A stretch of DNA of 10,067 nucleotides from an uncultured Aquimarina sp. (GCA_937958735.1 CALGNG010000301.1:1-10067), one strand, 5' to 3'. Numbered from the stretch's first letter, positions 1-6,623 are shown. The notes: a model not told the origin generated them from the letters alone. Program-made: numbers and translations.

Positions 1-650
1 TTATAGCAGAAGATATTAAAGCTATGCTAAAACAACTAGATACAGAGGTAACCAAAGAATTTAAAAAGAACTACTCTGGTGCCCAAATAACACAAGGGGT
101 AAATTTCTTAAGTTTTGAAGCCGCAAAGCAATTTATACAAAAGTTTTTGTATACCGAGCTGGATTTGATTAAGGCAGGGAACGAGTTGGTAATTGTAAGT
201 ATCGAAAAAAAGTATAAAACCAAAATAGAAGTATCTAATCTTAATTTTCCTGTATACATAAAAGGAACTGTAGACCGCGTAGATCGATTAAACGGCACTC
301 TACGTATAGTAGATTATAAAACAGGTTATGTAGATCCTGCCAAATTAAAAATTAGAGATTGGGAGTTATTAAGAACCGAAGAAAGTTACAGTAAAGCCTT
401 ACAAATACTAATGTATGCGTATATGTATTATAACGAAAATAGTCTTTCCGAAACAGTAGAAGCAGGCATTATAGCCTTTAAAAAATTAAACCAAGGATTT
501 CTAGCCTTTGGACAAGCCGAAGGCCGTAAATCCAATACCGAAATTAATTCCCAAGTTTTTCAGCATTTTCTAATACAATTAGAAGGATTAATTCAAGAAA
601 TTTGTGACACTAATAACCCCTTTGTAAGTAATGAGCTTGATAACGCATAA
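1..650 (+). CDS. PD-(D/E)XK nuclease family protein, AddB/RecB-like C-terminal domain (5' partial)
   Basis: The frame is open from the first bases (first full codon at 3), so this is the 3' end of a longer gene. The visible ~215 residues form a RecB-type nuclease core. Counting from the codon at 3, it has a conserved Glu near residue 68, a GTVDRVD segment (Asp91) and IVDYKTG with Asp104 and Lys106 as the metal and catalytic pair. It ends with a Q-x3-Y signature (Gln134, Tyr138). In this family the domain cuts DNA in helicase-nuclease complexes that process double-strand breaks. Proteins of this kind in Bacteroidota are usually around 900-1000 residues with an inactive helicase-like front, which cannot be checked here. 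The stop overlaps the start of the hydrolase gene by 20 bases, so the two are probably cotranscribed. The family call is firm; the AddB assignment is inferred. Confidence 0.85.
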   Translation, partial: IAEDIKAMLKQLDTEVTKEFKKNYSGAQITQGVNFLSFEAAKQFIQKFLYTELDLIKAGNELVIVSIEKKYKTKIEVSNLNFPVYIKGTVDRVDRLNGTLRIVDYKTGYVDPAKLKIRDWELLRTEESYSKALQILMYAYMYYNENSLSETVEAGIIAFKKLNQGFLAFGQAEGRKSNTEINSQVFQHFLIQLEGLIQEICDTNNPFVSNELDNA

Positions 651-1476
651 AAACATACCTTTAGTAAGTAAACACCAACGTCCCATAATAGTAGATTTTA
701 TATATGCAGAAGGCAGTACAGCACAACCAATAGTTTTGTTTTGCCATGGCTACAAAGGCTTTAAAGATTGGGGACCCTGGCCATTAATGTGTCAAGCTAT
801 AGCTAAAGAAGGTTATTTTGTAGTGGCTATTAATTTTTCCCATAATGGGGGCACGATACAAGAGCCCATAGATTTTCCAGATTTAGAAGCCTTTGGTAAC
901 GATAATTTTTCTAAACATCAAGACGACCTACAATCGGTAATAGACGAAGTTACGGCCAGTAATTTTAAGTTTAAAACCATAGTAAACAGTAAACAATTAA
1001 CCCTAATAGGACATTCCAGAGGGGGAGGAGCAGCTATTCTAAAAACAGCTAACGAAGCTAAAGTAACCCAATTAATTACTCTGGCTTCTATAAACACCTA
1101 CGACACCAGTTTTTTAAAAGGAGAAGCTCTAGAACAATGGAAAAAAGAGGGTGTATGGTACATTACCAATGGGCGTACACAACAAAAAATGCCTCATTAT
1201 ATTCAGTTTTACGAAGATTACGAGCAACATAAAGAAGCTTTAAATATTCAAAAAGCTGCACAAGATATTAATGTAGCGCACCTCTTAGTTCATGGTACAG
1301 AAGACACTTCTGTAAGTATAAAAAGTGCCGAAACTATAAAAAAATGTAATCCTAAAGCAATTACCTATTACCCTAAAACAGACCATGTGTTTAACGGAAA
1401 ACACCCTTGGGAAAGTAATACTATGCCTAAAGCTTTAGAAGACCTAACCACACAAATTATAAGATTTTTAGCCTAG
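631..1476 (+). CDS. alpha/beta hydrolase (dienelactone hydrolase/prolyl-oligopeptidase-like esterase)
   Basis: This 281-residue cytoplasmic protein has a complete alpha/beta-hydrolase fold signature. The oxyanion-hole HG lies at residues 39-40 after a hydrophobic strand. The nucleophile elbow GHSRGG places Ser129. A late strand followed by HGTEDTSV supplies Asp225, and His252 sits in TDHVFNG. All three triad residues are therefore present. No signal peptide is seen. The substrate cannot be read from the sequence; relatives hydrolyse esters, lactones or small peptides. The start at 631 is chosen because the next in-frame Met is at residue 53, beyond the first strands and the HG motif. It overlaps the nuclease gene by 20 bases and sits 6 bases before the MATE gene, so all three look like one operon. 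Confidence 0.9.
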   Translation: MSLITHKNIPLVSKHQRPIIVDFIYAEGSTAQPIVLFCHGYKGFKDWGPWPLMCQAIAKEGYFVVAINFSHNGGTIQEPIDFPDLEAFGNDNFSKHQDDLQSVIDEVTASNFKFKTIVNSKQLTLIGHSRGGGAAILKTANEAKVTQLITLASINTYDTSFLKGEALEQWKKEGVWYITNGRTQQKMPHYIQFYEDYEQHKEALNIQKAAQDINVAHLLVHGTEDTSVSIKSAETIKKCNPKAITYYPKTDHVFNGKHPWESNTMPKALEDLTTQIIRFLA

Positions 1477-1482
1477 CAATAT

Positions 1483-2814
1483 ATGCCATTTACCTCCTTT
1501 AAAAGCATCCACAAAATAGCCATTCCAGCAATAATTGCTGGAATTGCAGAACCTGTACTATCTTCCACCGATGCAGCAATAGTGGGTAAAATACCCATAA
1601 ACCCTAAAGAAGCCTTAGCTGCGGTAGGTATTGTAAGTGCGTTTTTATCCATGTTAATATGGATTTTAGGGCAGACTAGAAGCGTAATATCCTCTATAAT
1701 CTCTCAATATTTAGGAGCTAATAAATTAAAAGAAATAGAAAGTTTACCCCTCCAAGCTATTGTTTTAAATATACTGCTTAGCATTATAGTATTAGGAAGC
1801 ACCTACTTTTTTGCAGATACTATATTCCAATGGCTAAAAGCAAAAGACATAGTGTTACAATACAGTTTAGATTACTACAATATCCGTGTATGGGGGTTTC
1901 CTTTTACACTCTTTATATTTGCTGTTTTTGGAATATTTAGAGGTCTGCAAAATACTTTTTGGCCTATGGTTGTGGCTATGGTAGGAGCAAGCCTAAATAT
2001 AATATTAGACTTCGCGTTTGTTTATGGTATAGAAGGCTATCTGCCGGCAATGCACATAAAAGGAGCTGCTTGGGCAAGCCTTATATCCCAAATAGTAATG
2101 GCGCTAATGGCCTTGGTCTTACTTATTACAAAGGCCAAAATACATCTTAAAATAGATTTTAAAATCCATCCCGAAATTAGCCGATTGGTTAGCATGAGTG
2201 GTAACCTCTTTTTAAGAGCCCTATCCTTAAATGTAGCTTTACTTATGGCAGTACGCCATGCCACCAATTTAGGAGACACCTATATCGCAGCCCATGCCAT
2301 AGCTATAAACATTTGGTTATTCACCGCCTTTTTTATAGATGGTTATGCCTCTGCTGGGAATATTTATGGTGGTAGATTAAAAGGAGCAAAAGATTATAAA
2401 CAATTAAGTATTTTGGTAAAAAAAGTAACCCAATATGGCCTATTTGTAGGAGTAATTTTAATGCTTTTAGGAACCTTATTTTATAAAGAGGCAGGAGAAA
2501 TGTTTACCAACAATAAAGAAGTATTAGAAGCCTTTTATGCCATGTTTTTTATGGTAATTTTAGTACAACCAGCCAATGTTATAGCTTTTGTATTGGATGG
2601 AGTATTTAAAGGACTTGGAGAAATGAAGTACCTTAGGAATTTATTATTTTTGTCCACTTTCTTAGGATTCCTACCCACCCTATTTATATCTCAATATATG
2701 GGTTGGGGGCTTATAGGCATTTGGGTGGCTTTTGCCGTATGGCTCACTTTTAGATCTATAGGCATGTACCTCCAGTTTCGAAAAAAGTATCAATTTAGGG
2801 TTAATGAATTCTAA
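1483..2814 (+). CDS. MATE family efflux transporter, DinF-like
   Basis: This 443-residue, very hydrophobic protein has the length and spacing of about twelve membrane helices expected for a MATE exporter. The N-terminus (AIPAIIAGIAEPVLSSTDAA followed by IVGKI) is the typical first helix of the DinF branch. There the family consensus is a P-x-x-x-x-x-x-EP stretch followed by D-x-A-x-VG. The second half repeats the fold, beginning around residue 235 with a helix containing RALSLNVALLMAVRHA. MATE proteins export cationic drugs, metabolites or toxins from the inner membrane using a sodium or proton gradient; the substrate is not predictable here. The gene starts 6 bases after the hydrolase stop, so it is probably the last gene of that operon. 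It converges on the minus-strand accessory genes, with a hairpin between. Confidence 0.95.
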   Translation: MPFTSFKSIHKIAIPAIIAGIAEPVLSSTDAAIVGKIPINPKEALAAVGIVSAFLSMLIWILGQTRSVISSIISQYLGANKLKEIESLPLQAIVLNILLSIIVLGSTYFFADTIFQWLKAKDIVLQYSLDYYNIRVWGFPFTLFIFAVFGIFRGLQNTFWPMVVAMVGASLNIILDFAFVYGIEGYLPAMHIKGAAWASLISQIVMALMALVLLITKAKIHLKIDFKIHPEISRLVSMSGNLFLRALSLNVALLMAVRHATNLGDTYIAAHAIAINIWLFTAFFIDGYASAGNIYGGRLKGAKDYKQLSILVKKVTQYGLFVGVILMLLGTLFYKEAGEMFTNNKEVLEAFYAMFFMVILVQPANVIAFVLDGVFKGLGEMKYLRNLLFLSTFLGFLPTLFISQYMGWGLIGIWVAFAVWLTFRSIGMYLQFRKKYQFRVNEF

Positions 2815-2895
2815 TATTGAAGACCTTCCAGAGTATAACCCTAATAATAGATGCTTATCATTTCTTGATTATTTAGGCACTTTCAGAAAAAGCAA

Positions 2896-2918
2896 ATCCC
2901 TTGCAAATACTAAGGGAT
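2896..2918. terminator. possible bidirectional hairpin terminator between convergent genes
   Basis: ATCCCTT at 2896-2902 and AAGGGAT at 2912-2918 form a perfect 7-bp stem with a 9-base loop. It lies between the MATE stop and the end of the minus-strand VOC gene. On the minus strand the stem is followed by a T-rich run (TTTGCTTTTTC); on the plus strand the T tract is poor (CTTTGT). It fits a terminator mainly for minus-strand transcripts leaving the accessory region. Confidence 0.5.
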
Positions 2919-2950
2919 CTTTGTAAATTAAAGTAAATAAAAACACCAAA

Positions 2951-2965
2951 AACAGCTATTAGGTG
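2951..2965. repeat. inverted boundary box, rear of the VOC cassette
   Basis: AACAGCTATTAGGTG lies directly against the 3' end of the VOC gene. Its reverse complement matches 13 of 15 bases of the box at 3655-3669 in front of the same gene, including a perfect 10-base core (CTATTAGGTG / CACCTAATAG). The gene is thus bracketed by its own private inverted repeat, as the other genes of this region are by different ones. It probably marks the left edge of the inserted block. Confidence 0.6.
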
Positions 2966-3640
2966 CTAAAGATGGGGTTTTATTTCTTCGTTTTTATATT
3001 CCAAAAAATATTTTTCCCCATTATTTAGTATAAGAGCACTAAAAGGTTCTGGTTTAATTTTAATTGAAGTAGGAAACCAAATGTCTTTTATATTATAATT
3101 CGGCAATAAAAACATGCCTTCCTGTGAGCCATTTGTTCCAAATCTTTCTGGATCACCTTTCCAAAATTTAGTTCCGAAATTATCTTGAAGTTGATTATTT
3201 AGTTTCTGTACGTCATTAGTAGGCATTCCAATTTCATTTATACATAATACATCTGATATTTTAAAATCCGAATCATCATCATTTTTTAGTTCATGTCTAA
3301 CAATAAACTCTGCAATATTTCCACTACCATCATAAAAATAGAAGGAGTCTGCATTCCAACTTTCAAACCTCTGAGTTTTTCTTCAATTTTCTAAGTCAAT
3401 AATTTCTATTCTTTTTTCCATCCATTCCATTGCTTTAATCAATTTGTTAGATGGTATTAAAAAACAGTAGTGATACTTATAATCTTTGTGAGATTCCTCA
3501 AAGGTTAATTCGCTCAATCCAATTTTTAATGTAAAGCTATTTGGGTTACTCTCAATTACTTCAAACCCTAATATTTTAGAATAGAATTCTTTTTCTAATT
3601 GAAGCCTGTTAGTGTATAGTTTTAGTTCTTTTATTTTCAT
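2966..3640 (-). pseudogene. VOC/glyoxalase-like protein interrupted by an in-frame TGA
   Basis: A single reading frame of 224 codons runs from ATG at 3640 to TAG at 2966 and is broken only by TGA at 3385-3383 (codon 86). The first 85 codons encode a typical VOC opening: LYTNRLQLEKEFYSKILGFE, then a strand with SNPNSFTLKIGLSELTFEES. After the stop the same frame continues with SWNADSFYFYDGSGNIAEF (about residues 93-111), the signature end of the VOC module. A second half with IGMPTNDV follows. VOC proteins bind a metal and act as dioxygenases, lyases or resistance proteins; the substrate is unknown. Because no frameshift exists and both halves are coherent, this is one gene with a recent nonsense mutation, or a sequencing error. 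The downstream piece has an internal Met at 3226 but would be only a fragment. The start is 15 bases after the boundary box at 3655. Confidence 0.85.
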
Positions 3641-3654
3641 TTTTTAATCGCATT

Positions 3655-3669
3655 CACCTAATAGATGCT
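3655..3669. repeat. inverted boundary box, front of the VOC cassette
   Basis: CACCTAATAGATGCT is the partner of the box at 2951-2965 (13 of 15 bases, inverted). It lies 15 bases upstream of the VOC start codon and runs directly into the left end of the 196-bp palindromic repeat. Read on the minus strand, the junction is GTTAGCATCTATTAGGTG. This begins with GTTAGCA, close to the integron R' core GTTRRRY. Confidence 0.55.
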
Positions 3670-3865
3670 AACGATAAGTATAAGGAATCTAAGGGCAGGT
3701 TGTAAACACTATCGTTTCGGTTTATTACTTAGCTGAATATAAATATTTTGCTTTTATCTTTTTCTCTTAAATGCCAAATTTTATATTTAGTGGACTTTAT
3801 TAAAATATCAAGAACTTTGTGTTAAGAACAAACACCCTATGTTTTCTATATCTTATTGTATGCAG
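3670..3865. repeat. ~196-bp palindromic repeat, copy 1 (attC-like)
   Basis: This is one of two long related copies; the other is at 5736-5932. They align end to end, with an almost unchanged core (3707-3760 against 5773-5826, one obvious mismatch) and more diverged flanks. The outer arm AAGTATAAGGAATCTAAGGG near 3676 faces a complementary arm ending near 3856. An inner arm starting AGCTGAATATAAA near 3731 faces TTATATTTAGTGG near 3781-3793. The element could thus fold into a long branched hairpin. The right end, ATTGTATGCAG, is a degenerate form of the GTTGTATGC box. Read on the minus strand it lies immediately in front of the VOC gene, where the attC of the preceding cassette would end. Confidence 0.75.
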
Positions 3866-4000
3866 TTTTATCTATTTCAGTATATACATTTGAGTTATGT
3901 TTCTCCATATAAATTCAGGATTAGGTATTTTTTACTTGTGAATAATGGCTCTTATATGGTGCGTTTGCATCCCAAAGGGTGTATCTGCATTATACAAATT
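3866..4000. other. non-coding spacer with small hairpins
   Basis: No convincing gene is present on either strand. The plus-strand open frame starting at 3839 has no recognisable protein character and spans the repeat. The stretch holds a perfect 8-bp inverted repeat, CCATATAA (3905-3912) with TTATATGG (3952-3959), and a smaller GCATCCC/GGGTGT-type hairpin at 3967-3982. It lies between the rear box of the lipoprotein cassette (4001) and repeat copy 1. It may be the rest of that cassette's attC-like site or a cassette that has lost its gene. Confidence 0.45.
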
Positions 4001-4015
4001 GTTGTACGCTGGCTT
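4001..4015. repeat. boundary box, rear of the toxin/lipoprotein cassette
   Basis: GTTGTACGCTGGCTT. On the minus strand it reads AAGCCAGCGTACAAC, lying 56 bases after the lipoprotein stop codon. It shares GTTGTACGC, including the C that other boxes replace with T, with the box at 5021-5035 in front of the same two genes, in inverted orientation. Together they behave like the R'' and R' ends of one integron-type cassette. Confidence 0.6.
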
Positions 4016-4071
4016 TACTTAACTTTGAGAATTCATTTTATATTTTGAAATTTAAAACATATTAATATATT

Positions 4072-4728
4072 CTAATCCATTTCTATAATATCATAATCTT
4101 CCTCTCCTCCGTTTATTACATCTAACAAATGTAATTTTATAGTCTGCATAGGTTCAGAGTGTACCATAAAGTCAGTGGTAAAAACAAAAAAGAGTTTATT
4201 TTTTTGTTGTACCCATATCCAACTAATGAATTTAAAGTGTATTTCTCTTTCTCTGTAATTATTTAGACTTTTAATGCAAGAAATTGCTGTTGCTTCATCT
4301 TTAAAAAACCATTCTTCAACTCTAATATCTCCTTGAATTTTAGGTTGTTATTTAGTTAGAAAGGAAACGTTTATTTGTGTCGTTTTTGTGAAATTTTCGT
4401 TATCAAAATCATTCATTAAACTTTTAGCAAATCTTTTGGATTGATAACTTTTTAATCGTCTGTTTATGTACTCTTCATCTTTAATTAAACTCTGATCTTT
4501 ATATGAACTTTCTAAATTTTTAATAAACAATGATAATTGTTCTGAATTATTTTTTTGATTATTATCATGTACAATATTGTAAATTTTGATAGGTCGTATT
4601 GAATCACTTTTTTTTTCTGTGCTTTTTAAATAGACTTCATCTAAAATTAATTCTTTACTTTGATTAGTATTGCCTTTACAACCATTTAGGGTTAAAATAA
4701 TAAATAAGTTAATAAATATCTGTTTCAT
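4072..4728 (-). pseudogene. lipoprotein interrupted by an in-frame TAA (possible immunity protein)
   Basis: One frame of 218 codons runs from ATG at 4728 to TAG at 4072, interrupted only by TAA at 4350-4348 (codon 127). The N-terminus MKQIFINLFIILTLNGC is a lipoprotein signal peptide with lipobox LNGC, so Cys17 would be lipidated and the product exported. The 91 codons after the stop are clearly protein-like: VEEWFFKDEATA, then hydrophobic strands FISWIWVQQKNKLFFVFTT and an acidic tail ending DYDIIEMD. The stop therefore cuts a genuine gene. The start lies 2 bases after the stop of a toxin-like fragment. That tight coupling and the export signal suggest an immunity lipoprotein for the upstream toxin. 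I recognise no named family; the immunity role is inferred from context. A truncated 126-residue product could still be made. Confidence 0.7.
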
Positions 4729-4730
4729 CT

Positions 4731-4931
4731 TTAAACACGTGTTAATGAAGGACGTTCAGCTCTTTCATACTCAACAGTCACTAATTTATTGGAACTTATT
4801 TGAGTCAAACTATTTATTCCCGTTATTTTTTTGATTGTATCATTAAATCGATCCCATTCCCCAAAACCACATATTTCTATACAACCAATAGAACCATAAC
4901 TACCTGATGATGGATTATATATGCGCTGTTC
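4731..4931 (-). pseudogene. C-terminal remnant of a toxin-like protein
   Basis: The minus-strand frame from 4931 to TAA at 4731 encodes 66 residues of good protein quality with no start codon. It begins EQRIYNPSSGSYGSIGCIEI and continues CGFGEWDRFNDTIKKITG. Two stop codons lie just upstream in frame, so the front of the protein is lost. The SIGCIEI stretch recalls the cysteine loop (S-H-G-C-I) of L,D-transpeptidase-like enzymes, but the His is missing, so that link is weak. Upstream, ATG at 4981 starts a 14-codon frame (MKNVTVIVTYSYRH) in another phase, placed where a cassette gene should begin. An internal deletion may therefore have joined a cassette front to the toxin tail. It sits 2 bases before the lipoprotein gene, an arrangement usual for secreted toxin and immunity pairs. 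Confidence 0.55.
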
Positions 4932-5020
4932 CTATTTTAATGTCTGTAACTATAAGTAACTATAACAGTAACATTTTTCATAATTAATTTTTTAGTAATA
5001 AGCTCAAATATATTGATTTA

Positions 5021-5216
5021 CAGCTTGCGTACAACGATTAATGTAAATGTCTGTGCGTGTAGAAAGTCAGGGACTTTTGGATTTAGCACGAGCGTATAGC
5101 TTTTTGTTTATTGCTAATTTAATTCAAAATGATATGCGTGGAAAACAAAAAAGAAACCACACCTTTTGATTAAACGCAATAAACAGCATGAAATATATAC
5201 CGTGTTGTGTTTAGTT
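5021..5216. repeat. attC-like junction between the membrane-protein cassette and the toxin cassette
   Basis: No gene is visible in this ~195-base spacer. Its left end, CAGCTTGCGTACAAC (5021-5035), reads GTTGTACGCAAGCTG on the minus strand and lies 40 bases before the ATG at 4981. Its right end, GTTGTGTTTAGTT (5204-5216), overlaps the stop codon of the membrane-protein gene by one base. The two ends are loosely complementary, as in an attC whose R'' belongs to one cassette and R' to the next. The interior is diverged from the 196-bp repeat. Confidence 0.55.
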
Positions 5217-5695
5217 TATCTTTTTACTTTAATAAATATATCCTCGTATTTTTTGTGAGATTGTTTTAGTACATAATCAATGAATTCAAATTCAGTTATG
5301 TCATAATAACTTACATATTCTCTATGCAACAATTGTTTATCTAATGAATAAATCTTGCATTCTTGTTTAATATCAAATAAGCCTGAAGGAGCATAGCTCC
5401 ATCTAACTTTTATTTTAATTTTATCGTAACTAAATTTTTTATTGCTTGAATCGTAATTAAAAATAATTTCATCTTTTGTCAATGTAATATTAGGAGTCAT
5501 TAAAGAAGTCTTTTTCTTTAAAACAAATCCTATATAAACTAAGTTTATTAAAGTTAAAATTAATACAGTCAATTTACCGATCAATTCTTTTTCTAAAAAC
5601 AAGAAGATAAGTAGTAATATTAAAAGAAATAGTGGAATAAACAGTCTATATCTTAAATTATAGAATTTTGACTTATTAAATTTTCTTTCATATAA
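5216..5695 (-). CDS. small two-helix membrane protein, start uncertain or frameshifted
   Basis: The minus-strand frame is open from 5695 to TAA at 5216. It encodes a basic stretch (ERKFNKSKFYNLRYR), a strong membrane helix (LFIPLFLLILLLIFLFLEK), a second one (LTVLILTLINLVYIGFVL) and a soluble tail of about 95 residues. The tail is rich in strands (TPNITLTKDEIIFNYD, IKIKVRWSYAPSG). No family is recognised; small proteins of this shape are common among Bacteroidota immunity-like accessory genes. The first usual in-frame start is TTG at 5602, which would cut the first helix in half. An ATG at 5691-5689 sits where a cassette gene should start but is out of frame by one base. The 5' end may therefore carry a one-base frameshift. 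The gene is bracketed by its own inverted boxes GTTGTGTTTARTT (5204-5216 and 5726-5738). Confidence 0.6.
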   Translation of the reverse strand, partial: LYERKFNKSKFYNLRYRLFIPLFLLILLLIFLFLEKELIGKLTVLILTLINLVYIGFVLKKKTSLMTPNITLTKDEIIFNYDSSNKKFSYDKIKIKVRWSYAPSGLFDIKQECKIYSLDKQLLHREYVSYYDITEFEFIDYVLKQSHKKYEDIFIKVKR

Positions 5696-5725
5696 TTAGA
5701 AAAGCAGAAATGAGTGTCTATTCTT

Positions 5726-5738
5726 AATTAAACACAAC
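5726..5738. repeat. boundary box, front of the membrane-protein cassette
   Basis: AATTAAACACAAC reads GTTGTGTTTAATT on the minus strand. It matches 12 of 13 bases of the box at 5204-5216 behind the same gene, in inverted orientation. No other cassette in the window has this version of the box. It overlaps the left end of repeat copy 2, so it would be the R' end of the preceding cassette's attC-like site. Confidence 0.6.
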
Positions 5739-5932
5739 GTTAAGTATAAGAAATCTTAGGGCAGGTGATAAGCACTATCGTTTCGGTTTATTACTTAGCT
5801 AAATATAAATATTTTGCTTTTATCTTTTCTACTATAAATGCCAAATTTTATATTTAGCGGACTTTGTTAAGATTCACAGACCTTTCGGTTTAGCACAATT
5901 GCCCTATGTTTTTTATACCTTGTTGTATGCAG
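5736..5932. repeat. ~197-bp palindromic repeat, copy 2 (attC-like)
   Basis: This is the second copy of the element at 3670-3865, in the same orientation. The outer arms are AAGTATAAGAAATC onward (5742-5763) against a stretch ending TTTTTTATACCTT (5899-5921). The inner arms are GCTAAATATAAATATTTTGC onward (5798-5823) against a stretch ending TTTTATATTTAGC (5834-5858), with a ten-base loop. Almost the whole element could fold on one strand into a long imperfect hairpin. The ends are CACAACG and CTTGTTGTATGCAG. On the minus strand it runs from GCATACAAC right after the DUF2625 stop to GTTGTGTTT before the next gene, matching an attC in layout but longer than usual. Confidence 0.8.
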
Positions 5933-5937
5933 GCTTT

Positions 5938-6600
5938 TTATAGTTGCTTTTTGAAATCAAATTGAAGATTCCAAATTTCGTTAATCGGAATATGTTTTCG
6001 ACTTAAATCATTTACATCATTGTATTCAGTCCATAAAAAGGGAAAGAATCCAATTCCTTTATCATTTTCCAATTGTTCAATTTCCTCTTTCCAATTATTC
6101 CACCTTAAGCCTTCATAAAATTGTTCTAAATCTCCGGTAAGTGTCCACCATATAAAGTCAGAATATCCCATATCCAAAGCTTCCCATTCAAGGCAATCTG
6201 GTGCGAAATAATACATTTGCCCCAAGTCTTCTCCAAGTTTACCTCCGTTAATAGCAAAAAAACCTCCGATAACGTCATCAGCTACAAGAAAATATGGAGC
6301 TTGTTGTCCAAATTCAGTTATTGATTTTCCTAAGTTCCAATCAGATATATTTCTGCTTGTTTTTTTATTCCCAGAACCAAGAATTCGAATCCATCCGTTG
6401 TCAATTAATATTCCTCCAGTTTCATAAATAATCGCCCCCAATGGAGAACGAGTTGTAACTTGAGTATTATATAAAGCTAATTCAGCATTTTTTTCATCTT
6501 TGGATAATATTAGGACTTTATTAGTTGCGTCTTTAATCCACTCAGAAACTAATTCCCAACCATGTTCGTCTTTATTTATTAATTCAGTTAGTAGCTTCAT
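5938..6600 (-). CDS. DUF2625 domain-containing protein
   Basis: This 220-residue soluble protein matches the DUF2625 family over its full length. I recognise the opening LLTELINKDEHGWELVSEWI and the segment QVTTRSPLGAIIYETGG (about 47-63) followed by GWIRILGSG. Further on come YFLVADDVIGGFFAINGG, YYFAPDCLEWE, GYSDFIWWTLTGDL and the late FPFLWTEYN. The family has no established reaction that I know of. No signal peptide or membrane segment is present. The start at 6600 is right behind the HEPN gene (21-base gap), so the two are probably cotranscribed. The stop at 5938 lies one base past the box GTTGTATGCAGGCTT (5922-5936). The gene looks intact, unlike several of its neighbours. A protective or regulatory role beside the HEPN protein is possible but is inference only. 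Confidence 0.85.
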   Translation of the reverse strand: MKLLTELINKDEHGWELVSEWIKDATNKVLILSKDEKNAELALYNTQVTTRSPLGAIIYETGGILIDNGWIRILGSGNKKTSRNISDWNLGKSITEFGQQAPYFLVADDVIGGFFAINGGKLGEDLGQMYYFAPDCLEWEALDMGYSDFIWWTLTGDLEQFYEGLRWNNWKEEIEQLENDKGIGFFPFLWTEYNDVNDLSRKHIPINEIWNLQFDFKKQL

Positions 6601-6608
6601 TTTTATTT

Positions 6609-6623
6609 GTTGTATGTTGGCTT
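6609..6623. repeat. boundary half-site between the HEPN and DUF2625 genes
   Basis: GTTGTATGTTGGCTT. On the minus strand it reads AAGCCAACATACAAC, overlapping the HEPN stop codon by two bases. It resembles the rear boxes at 5922 and 4001. No palindrome and no front box follow it; the DUF2625 ATG comes 8 bases later. It looks like an R'' box whose attC body has been lost, fusing two genes into one unit. Confidence 0.5.

Noticed and set aside
2804..2926. Plus-strand 40-codon frame overlapping the MATE 3' end
   Set aside because: It overlaps the MATE stop by 11 bases and ends in the terminator hairpin; the peptide has no recognisable features.
3839..4048. Plus-strand open frame of 69 codons
   Set aside because: It begins inside the 196-bp repeat, crosses spacer hairpins and an end box, is rich in Tyr, Phe and Ile as random AT-rich DNA would be, and has no recognisable domain.
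3383..4350. Stop-codon recoding as the explanation for the interrupted genes
   Set aside because: The two interruptions use different codons (TGA and TAA), TAA ends most genes here, and Trp in the core genes is written TGG. Independent nonsense mutations are simpler.
4731..4931. Assignment of the toxin remnant as an L,D-transpeptidase
   Set aside because: The loop reads S-I-G-C-I, without the His of the S-H-G-C motif, and the rest of the catalytic domain is missing.
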